The notes under the pieces: generated by a model | Told to the model about the DNA's origin: nothing | Databases searched by the model: none | What the model saw: the letters and a program-made list of their open reading frames with translations, nothing else | Program-made: the position numbers and the translations under genes | Shown here: positions 1 to 5,609 of the stretch, piece after piece | How positions within the stretch are numbered: the first letter of the stretch is position 1 | How the letters are laid out: each line of letters opens with the position of its first letter | Origin: Gammaproteobacteria bacterium | GTDB taxonomy: Bacteria; Pseudomonadota; Gammaproteobacteria; HTCC5015 | Direction: 5' to 3' | Assembly: GCA_020630145.1 (NCBI GenBank) | Contig: JAHDBX010000012.1 | Location: 8,695 to 14,303 of the forward strand | DNA: 5,609 bases

Positions 1-1011
1 CAAGCTTACCCGGTTACCATCGCAGCAAGCGGCTCTGTACAAGCTGTTACGCGCAGCAATTTAATTGCTCAAGTAAGGGGCGAAGTCACCTTTGTTAGCG
101 ACAAATTCAATAACGGCGGTAAATTTAACAAGGGCGACACCTTATTGCGTATCGATAATAGAAGCTATATTGCATCAACCAGCAATGCTGAAGCCAGTTA
201 TTTACAAGCACAATCCACTTACAGCCAAGAACAGGTGAATGCTGAGCAAGCCCAAAAAGACTGGCAGCGGCTCAACTTTGAAGGCGAACCTAACGACTTA
301 GTATTGCGCAAACCTCAACTGCAAGCCGCAAGTGCACAACTTACCTCTGCCAAAGCCGCTTATGAAAGCGCACGACTTGATTTACAACGTACGCGTATTA
401 GCGCGCCTTACAATGGCTACACAATTAATAAGCAGGTAGACATAGGTCAATATGTTGCATTAGGCAGTGTATTAGGCGAAATTTATGCGGATAAAGGTAT
501 CGAGGTTAATTTACCTTTAACGCAAAATAGCTTTGCACAATTACAGCTAGATAAAAAGCCTAAGGTGAAATTACAAGCCACATACGCTGGCACTACCCAT
601 ACATGGGCTGCACACATTACACGTGCCGACCGTGTATTTGACCCAACGACCCGACAAATCAATGTAGTCGCTAGCGTAACGAATGCAATAAGCGATCAAG
701 GCCTTGAATTAAAAATAGGGCAATATGTTAATGCTTCTATTACAGGACGTATCGCAAACGATGTATTGGTTGCCCCCAACAACAGCATCCGTGAAGGCAA
801 GTATGTTTTCCTATTCGACAAAGGCCAGCTGAAGAGACAAGATATCCGCATTCGTTGGCAGGATGAAAACAATAGTATTATTGAGGGCGTGGAAGAAAAT
901 GCACGTTTAGTACTCACCAATCTTGGCAACGCCTCTAGTGGCACCAAAGCAAAAATAGCGGGCACTGAAGATAAGAAACCCAAAAAAGCGCAGCAAGGTA
1001 AGCAGCCATGA
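1..1011 (+). CDS. RND efflux pump periplasmic adaptor subunit (HlyD/AcrA-type membrane fusion protein), 5'-truncated
   Basis: This protein would bridge an inner-membrane RND permease and an outer-membrane channel in the periplasm. The frame is open from base 1, giving 336 visible residues and a TGA stop at 1009-1011. A TTG at 145-147 is internal, because clear adaptor sequence precedes it. Numbering from base 1, the parts in order are: first half of the lipoyl domain (about 10-52, with GSVQA, AQVRGEV and KGDTLLRID); a short alpha-helical hairpin rich in Ala, Gln and Glu (about 53-130); second lipoyl half (about 131-160, RISAPYNG then DIGQYV); beta-barrel (about 165-250, with DPTTRQINV and KIGQYVNASI); a membrane-proximal part (about 255-320); and a Lys/Gln-rich tail (KKPKKAQQGKQP). 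The signal peptide or lipobox, if any, is off the window. The stop overlaps the start of the permease gene, which supports the pump assignment. The family call is firm; the substrate is unknown. Confidence 0.95.
   Translation, partial: QAYPVTIAASGSVQAVTRSNLIAQVRGEVTFVSDKFNNGGKFNKGDTLLRIDNRSYIASTSNAEASYLQAQSTYSQEQVNAEQAQKDWQRLNFEGEPNDLVLRKPQLQAASAQLTSAKAAYESARLDLQRTRISAPYNGYTINKQVDIGQYVALGSVLGEIYADKGIEVNLPLTQNSFAQLQLDKKPKVKLQATYAGTTHTWAAHITRADRVFDPTTRQINVVASVTNAISDQGLELKIGQYVNASITGRIANDVLVAPNNSIREGKYVFLFDKGQLKRQDIRIRWQDENNSIIEGVEENARLVLTNLGNASSGTKAKIAGTEDKKPKKAQQGKQP
995..998 (+). promoter_or_regulatory. Probable Shine-Dalgarno of the RND permease gene
   Basis: AAGG lies inside the last codons of the adaptor gene, nine bases before the ATG at 1008. 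It supports that ATG as the permease start and, with the ATGA overlap, suggests translational coupling. The core is short, so this is a modest match. Confidence 0.5.
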
Positions 1012-4000
1012 TTAATTGGTTTATCAAAAATCCTGTTGCCGCCAACTTGCTAATGGTCGGCATTGTTATCATGGGGTTATTTTCTTTACGCACCATACCC
1101 TTAGAAGTATTTCCTAGCTTTGAATTAGACTATATCAATATTAATACAAGCTTTCCTGGGGCCAACCCCTCTTCTGTAGAAGATGCTGTCACTGTTCGCA
1201 TAGAAGAAGCTATTTACGACTTAGAAGACATTAAGAAGCTTTTCTCTCGCTCGTCGGAAAACTTTTCTTCAGTAACCGTTGAAGTACAAAGCGGCGCAGA
1301 TACACGCGAATTAATGAATGATATTAAATCACGCGTTGACGCCATTGCCGCATTTCCAGCTGATGTAGAGCGCCCAAGCATAAGCATTGCACAACGCAAA
1401 CGAGAAGTGATCAGTGTTGTTATTGCCGGCCAATTAGAAGAACAAACGCTACGCAATACTGCTGAGCAAATTCGCGATCAAATGTTGAGCATAAGCGGCA
1501 TCAGCACGATTGATTATGATGATGTAAAAAACTATGAAATTAATATTGAAATTGAACCCAACACACTGGAGTCACTTAACTTAAGCTTAAGCGATGTTGC
1601 TAGCGCTATTAACGCTAACTCCGTTGACCTATCTGCAGGCAATATCAAAACCGAAGATGGCGATATACTGATACGTAGCTATTCACAAGCCTATAGCGCG
1701 GCGGAGTTTGGCAATATTCCTGTCATTACAACCAATAACAATGGCGTTGTATTACTTAAAGATATCGCTCAGATAAACGACGGCTTTGGGCAAGAAGCCT
1801 TAGTCACCTTATATAACAATACTCCGGCAGTTGTGCTCGACGTTTACCGTACAGGAGACCAAAGCGCTATCGACGTTGCCGCTAAAGTGCGTGACTTTAT
1901 TCAAGCCAAACAAGATACCTTGCCAGAAGGTCTTAGCTTAGAATACTGGCGAGACCGCTCTAAAGTTGTTCAGGGTCGTTTAAACACCTTACTGAAAAGT
2001 GCGTGGCAAGGTGGCTTACTGGTGATTATTTTGCTCACTTTATTTTTACGCCCCTCTGTTGCCCTATGGGTATTTTTAGGCATACCCATTGCCTTTACAG
2101 GCGTATTTATTTTAATGCCATTAATGGGCGTTACACTCAACGTCGTTAGCATGTTTGCCTTTATTGTTGTACTCGGCATTGTCGTCGATGACGCCATTGT
2201 CACCGGGGAAAATATTTATCGGCATCAGCGCATGGGCAAAGACCCCTTGCGCGCCTCAATAGACGGCACACATGAAGTGGCTGTGCCCGTTACATTCGGC
2301 ATATTAACAACGGTAGCAGCCTTTGCCCCGATGCTTTTCCTGGAAGGTGCACGTGGGGCTATCTTTATGCAAATCCCCCTAATTGTTATTCCGGTTTTAT
2401 TACTTTCTTTAGTTGAATCAAAATTCATCTTGCCATCGCATATGCTGCACGTTAAGCCTTATGATGACAATCAAAACCCGAATAAGCTAATCCAAATTCA
2501 ACGCCGTATTGCCGAAGGGTTAGAAAAAGCCATTATCGAAATATACCAACCCATATTGCATAAATGTTTGCGCAACAAAACCATTACTATTGTTAGTGCC
2601 GTTATGATTATGTCTGTCACCTTTACCTACTTTGGCAGCGGCTGGATGCGCTTTGTATTTTTCCCTCGCATAGAAAGTGAAGTGGTGACGGCATCATTAA
2701 CCATGCCTAAAACAAACGGTTTTCAAACCACCAATAAAAATATTGAATTTATTGTTAACGAGGCTCAAAAATTACAAGCCAAGTATCGCGATGAAGAAAC
2801 GGGTGAAAGTGTTATTAAGCATATTCTATCCAAGAGCGGCGGTTCTAGCCAAAACACGGGCTATGTTCGTTTTGAAGTACAGTCACCTGAAGAACGCATC
2901 ATAGATATTCAGGTAAAAGATATTGTCAGCGAATGGCGCAAAAATATTGGCAGCGTACCTGGCGCCGAACGCTTAAGCTTTAGAGCAGAAATTGGCCGCT
3001 CGGGCGAGCCTTTTGATGTGCAATTAAAAGGCCAAAATTTACAAGATATGGAAAAGGTTGGCGATGTTATTCGTGAACAACTACAAACCTACCCGGGTAT
3101 CTTTGATATACAAGACAGCTTATCTGGGGGCAAAGATGAATTTGAAATTAATTTAAAACCCGAAGCCTACAACCTTGGCATATCACTGAATAATATTGCA
3201 CGCCAAGTACGCAATGCTTTCTTTGGCACCGAAGCACAGCGTATACAGCGCGGACGTGACGAAGTAAAAGTGATGGTGCGTTACAACCTTGATGACCGCT
3301 CCTCGCTTAATGACTTATACAACTTACCGATACGCTTACCGAATGGCGCCATGGTTAAGCTGTCAGAAGTCGCGACAATTACATCTGGCAGCAGTCCATC
3401 TGCCTTATATCGCGTTGATCGATTCCGCACATTAAATATTACTGCCGATGCCAATAAAGAAACGGTGAATATTGAAGCCATTAAACGTGAACTCGCTGAA
3501 ACACTCAATAATGTATTAGCCAATTACCCTGGTATCACTTACGAACTAGAAGGTGAAGCAAAAGAGCAGGCTGAAACCTTTGGCAGCGTACAAACAACCT
3601 CTATATTGGTTTTGTTTACTATATTTGTATTATTAGCTATTCCATTTAGGTCTTACTGGCAACCGCTTATTGTGATGTCTATTATTCCACTTGGCATAGT
3701 GGGTTCCATTCTTGGTCATATTATTATGGGCAAGAATTTATCCATTATGAGCGTGCTTGGCATGGTGGCCTTATCAGGCGTAGTCGTTAACGACAGTTTG
3801 GTACTGGTTGATTATATTAATAAAAAACGCCGCGAAGGTATGGACGTTATGCAGGCGGTATTAACTGCTGGCGCAGCAAGGTTTAGACCGGTAATGCTAA
3901 CCTCCTTAACAACCTTTGCTGGCTTAACACCGCTGCTATTAGAAAAAAGTACCCAAGCGCAATTCTTAATACCTATGGCTATATCACTAGGCTTTGGTAT

Positions 4001-4109
4001 TTTATTTGCTACCTTGATTACTTTAGTCATTGTGCCGGTTAACTATGTGGCATTTGAACGAATAGGCGAGTTCTTTAAACCCAGCAAGAATACTGAAAGT
4101 ACATTATAA
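1008..4109 (+). CDS. Efflux RND transporter permease subunit (AcrB-type superfamily), complete
   Basis: This is an inner-membrane, proton-driven exporter expected to work as a trimer with the adjacent adaptor. Its 1033 residues are normal for the family. The start at 1008 fits: MINWFIKNPVAANLL is the usual cytoplasmic N-terminus leading into TM1 (about 9-29). A first periplasmic loop (about 30-330) has the family motif VFPSFELDYI. TM2-TM6 span about 331-474; TM4 holds the proton-relay pair D394-D395 in GIVVDDAIVTGEN. TM7 is about 524-545, the second periplasmic loop about 550-860, and TM8-TM12 about 863-1015. R958 and T965 in TM11 match AcrB R971 and T978 by hand alignment. The TM10 position of AcrB K940 is N928 (VVVNDS), unlike classic AcrB. 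The frame is intact. The gene overlaps the adaptor stop by four bases and ends before a probable terminator. The substrate (drug, lipid, dye or other) cannot be told; I see no clear reason to call it a metal exporter. Confidence 0.97.
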   Translation: MINWFIKNPVAANLLMVGIVIMGLFSLRTIPLEVFPSFELDYININTSFPGANPSSVEDAVTVRIEEAIYDLEDIKKLFSRSSENFSSVTVEVQSGADTRELMNDIKSRVDAIAAFPADVERPSISIAQRKREVISVVIAGQLEEQTLRNTAEQIRDQMLSISGISTIDYDDVKNYEINIEIEPNTLESLNLSLSDVASAINANSVDLSAGNIKTEDGDILIRSYSQAYSAAEFGNIPVITTNNNGVVLLKDIAQINDGFGQEALVTLYNNTPAVVLDVYRTGDQSAIDVAAKVRDFIQAKQDTLPEGLSLEYWRDRSKVVQGRLNTLLKSAWQGGLLVIILLTLFLRPSVALWVFLGIPIAFTGVFILMPLMGVTLNVVSMFAFIVVLGIVVDDAIVTGENIYRHQRMGKDPLRASIDGTHEVAVPVTFGILTTVAAFAPMLFLEGARGAIFMQIPLIVIPVLLLSLVESKFILPSHMLHVKPYDDNQNPNKLIQIQRRIAEGLEKAIIEIYQPILHKCLRNKTITIVSAVMIMSVTFTYFGSGWMRFVFFPRIESEVVTASLTMPKTNGFQTTNKNIEFIVNEAQKLQAKYRDEETGESVIKHILSKSGGSSQNTGYVRFEVQSPEERIIDIQVKDIVSEWRKNIGSVPGAERLSFRAEIGRSGEPFDVQLKGQNLQDMEKVGDVIREQLQTYPGIFDIQDSLSGGKDEFEINLKPEAYNLGISLNNIARQVRNAFFGTEAQRIQRGRDEVKVMVRYNLDDRSSLNDLYNLPIRLPNGAMVKLSEVATITSGSSPSALYRVDRFRTLNITADANKETVNIEAIKRELAETLNNVLANYPGITYELEGEAKEQAETFGSVQTTSILVLFTIFVLLAIPFRSYWQPLIVMSIIPLGIVGSILGHIIMGKNLSIMSVLGMVALSGVVVNDSLVLVDYINKKRREGMDVMQAVLTAGAARFRPVMLTSLTTFAGLTPLLLEKSTQAQFLIPMAISLGFGILFATLITLVIVPVNYVAFERIGEFFKPSKNTESTL

Positions 4110-4115
4110 GAAATT

Positions 4116-4148
4116 ATGTAGCGACGGTTAAAACCACCGCCGCTACAT
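4116..4148. terminator. Probable bidirectional terminator hairpin between convergent genes
   Basis: An inverted repeat fills most of the 53-base gap. Arm ATGTAGCG (4116-4123) pairs with CGCTACAT (4141-4148); after one A/C mismatch (4124 and 4140), CGGT (4125-4128) pairs with ACCG (4136-4139). The loop is seven bases (4129-4135). On the plus strand the hairpin is followed by a broken T-rich stretch (CCTTTGATTATT); on the minus strand it is followed by AATTTCTTATAA. Neither is a clean U tract, so the intrinsic terminator call rests mainly on stem strength and position just after both stop codons. It could instead be a copy of a dispersed palindromic repeat. Confidence 0.65.
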
Positions 4149-4162
4149 GGCATTGCCTTTGA

Positions 4163-5609
4163 TTATTGTAACGGTGAAACGAGGGTTAGCGTTGATAAGA
4201 CACCACCTGCATCACCCGCATTCACTGTTAGACCGGTATCAACTAAGGCCCCCGTACTTGAATCAATCAAAAAAGTATGGATAGCACCATCGTCTAGACG
4301 TATATAAAGAAAACGGCCTTGAGGGTCAACCTCAATCCAGTCCGGGTCCTCTGTAAGCGAAGTCGTTACCGCTGTACCTAAGCTAAAGTTTGAGCCTATT
4401 GGATACACAGTAATTGTTGAGCCAGCCGTACCACCACCTGCTGAAGTGCCACCAACAAACAAGTAATTACCGTTGGGATGAATTGCCATAGGCCCTGGAT
4501 TTACTTGCCCAGCATCTTTTCGACTAATCCCACCTAGTGTGCCATTAGATTCAACGGGGAAGCGGCCAATTTCAGATTCATTACGTGCACTTGCATAAGC
4601 GTAACGACCATTAGGGTGTACCACAATATCAATAGGTCTATCAAAACCACCAGGATTAGTGTTTGCCTGCTTAGACAAAGTACCATCCGTGCTATTAACG
4701 GTGAAATTGGACATATTATCAGCAAAACTATTTGCTGTATAAATATAACGACCAGACGGGTGCATGGTCATATTGCGTGGTTCATTTTCAACCGTTTCTG
4801 TATCAATAGGTGTGCTGACTAAATTACCATCATTAGCATAGCTATGTACTCGCAAGACACCATCATCAGTAGCCCAATCGAACTTGGTATCTAATACATA
4901 AGCAAAGCGATCTGATTTACCTAAAACAATACGTGTTAATACTGCAGCCGCATCTGCCAGATCCACATCTTCAACAAAGCTTACACTGCTTGTGCTTGGT
5001 GAAAATTGATAGCTAGCAATCAGGTCATCATTAGCAGCATCCTCACCGGCAGAAAAAAGCAAGCCTAAATTATAGTTCACAGCAACTTGGCCACCGATAA
5101 TCGCACTCGATGTATTTTCTTTTCTATCAAGCGTTAGCATGCCATTTGTGCCTACCGAATAAACACTTAAACCCGACTCATCTGGCGCAAGCAAATAGCC
5201 TGGCGTAGGCTGCAAAGCCCCGTCATCATTACCAACAGCAGCCACTGTATTTGCTGCATCAAACACTCTTGCCCAATCCACAACATCTAGTGCCCCAGTA
5301 CTTGAATCTACACTTAAGGTAGAGACTAAATCATCTTCGCTATGACTCACATAAAGTTCAGCGCCGGTATAACTCAATCTTAAATCTGTTGGTGTAAAGC
5401 TTAGGTTATCACTACCAACAAAGTCGACTGTACCTGTTCCGCTATCTATTGCGTAATGGCGGATTTGATCATTATTACCATCAATAATATAAAGACTGGA
5501 GCCACCACTATTTAAAACCAAGTCCAGCGGGCTATCACCTGTATCTTCAAAATCTATTCGCGTTGTAAAGTCGCCATTCGCTGCTACAGTAAATACTTCC
5601 AAGCTGTCT
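4163..5609 (-). CDS. Beta-propeller repeat protein, lactonase / YncE-like, 5'-truncated
   Basis: The frame is open to the right edge; the TTG at 5602-5600 is an internal Leu codon (preceding codons read Asp-Ser), so the start lies outside. The stop is TAA at 4165-4163. Numbering from that Leu as 1, 479 residues are visible. They consist of repeats of about 35-50 residues with the pattern 'P..h..HP.GRYhY......I..F.V....G.L'. The clearest are at about 275-309 (HPSGRYIY), 323-356 (HPNGRYAY), 371-408 (HPNGNYLF) and 420-453 (DPQGRFLY). This pattern is typical of the 6-phosphogluconolactonase-like lactonase family and related YVTN/YncE propellers. Enzyme activity is not shown: many such proteins are structural or binding proteins, and I cannot identify catalytic residues. 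The C-terminus (TLVSPLQ) has no membrane anchor. Export is plausible, since the sequence is rich in Asp, Asn, Ser and Thr and I see no Cys, but the N-terminus is missing. The gene is convergent with the pump operon and has no evident link to it. Confidence 0.85.
   Translation of the reverse strand, partial: DSLEVFTVAANGDFTTRIDFEDTGDSPLDLVLNSGGSSLYIIDGNNDQIRHYAIDSGTGTVDFVGSDNLSFTPTDLRLSYTGAELYVSHSEDDLVSTLSVDSSTGALDVVDWARVFDAANTVAAVGNDDGALQPTPGYLLAPDESGLSVYSVGTNGMLTLDRKENTSSAIIGGQVAVNYNLGLLFSAGEDAANDDLIASYQFSPSTSSVSFVEDVDLADAAAVLTRIVLGKSDRFAYVLDTKFDWATDDGVLRVHSYANDGNLVSTPIDTETVENEPRNMTMHPSGRYIYTANSFADNMSNFTVNSTDGTLSKQANTNPGGFDRPIDIVVHPNGRYAYASARNESEIGRFPVESNGTLGGISRKDAGQVNPGPMAIHPNGNYLFVGGTSAGGGTAGSTITVYPIGSNFSLGTAVTTSLTEDPDWIEVDPQGRFLYIRLDDGAIHTFLIDSSTGALVDTGLTVNAGDAGGVLSTLTLVSPLQ
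4241..4783 (-). repeat. Four best-conserved beta-propeller blade repeats in the lactonase-like gene
   Basis: These are protein-level tandem repeats coded by the last third of the gene. Each has a hydrophobic strand, then [HD]P.G[RN][YF].[YF], then a variable loop, then a strand ending in a turn such as STDGTL, ESNGTL or SSTGAL. The turn DSSTGAL occurs twice exactly (5288-5308 and 4244-4264), coded by nearly identical DNA, GATTCAAGTAC followed by GGGGC. Otherwise the DNA copies have diverged, so this is an old domain architecture and not a recent tandem duplication. Confidence 0.75.

Noticed and set aside
145..147. TTG as the start of the adaptor gene
   Set aside because: The 48 codons upstream are in frame, have no stop and encode the conserved first half of the lipoyl domain, so the gene begins before the window.
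696..983. Open frame of 95 codons on the minus strand within the adaptor gene
   Set aside because: It lies opposite well-conserved adaptor coding sequence and its product resembles no family I know; it is a shadow frame. The same holds for the shorter antisense frames inside the permease gene.
1580..1591. Perfect 12-base palindrome CTTAAGCTTAAG inside the permease gene
   Set aside because: It codes for ordinary residues (Leu-Ser-Leu-Ser region) in an intact periplasmic domain; Leu and Ser codon choice explains it, and no second copy was noticed.
4616..4822. Plus-strand frame of 68 codons opposite the propeller gene
   Set aside because: It overlaps the best-conserved propeller repeats on the other strand and has no recognisable product or convincing ribosome site.
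5600..5602. TTG (minus strand) as the start of the propeller gene
   Set aside because: The frame stays open to the window edge, and the sequence at this point is already the middle of a propeller strand (Asp-Ser-Leu-Glu-Val-Phe).
4163..5609. A functional link between the propeller protein and the efflux pump as a new system
   Set aside because: The genes are convergent, separated by a probable terminator, and neither sequence suggests a shared pathway; being neighbours is the only evidence.

Overview
The window looks like ordinary bacterial chromosome. Protein style points to a Gram-negative proteobacterium, most likely a marine-type gammaproteobacterium; this is inferred from the RND permease sequence and the moderately AT-rich codon use, with no taxonomic marker present. 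It holds three protein genes, two of them cut by the window edges, and almost no non-coding DNA.

Bases 1-1011 (+) carry the 3' part of a periplasmic adaptor (membrane fusion) subunit of an RND efflux pump. The reading frame is open from the first base, so the true start, signal peptide and promoter lie upstream. Bases 1008-4109 (+) carry a complete 1033-residue RND inner-membrane permease whose start codon overlaps the adaptor stop (ATGA), so the two are translationally coupled parts of one operon. Together they would form the inner-membrane and periplasmic parts of a tripartite, proton-driven exporter. No outer-membrane channel or regulator is in the window, and the substrate cannot be read from the sequence.

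Bases 4110-4162 are a 53-base convergent intergenic gap that holds one strong imperfect hairpin, probably a shared terminator for both strands.

Bases 4163-5609 (-) carry the 3' part of a convergent gene for a repeat-rich beta-propeller protein of the lactonase / YncE-like type. Its start lies beyond the right edge. At least nine blade-like repeats are visible, more than the seven of a standard lactonase propeller. Nothing links it functionally to the pump.

I found no RNA gene, mobile element, CRISPR array or clearly new system. The points most worth a second look are the number of propeller repeats and the replacement of the usual TM10 lysine in the permease.
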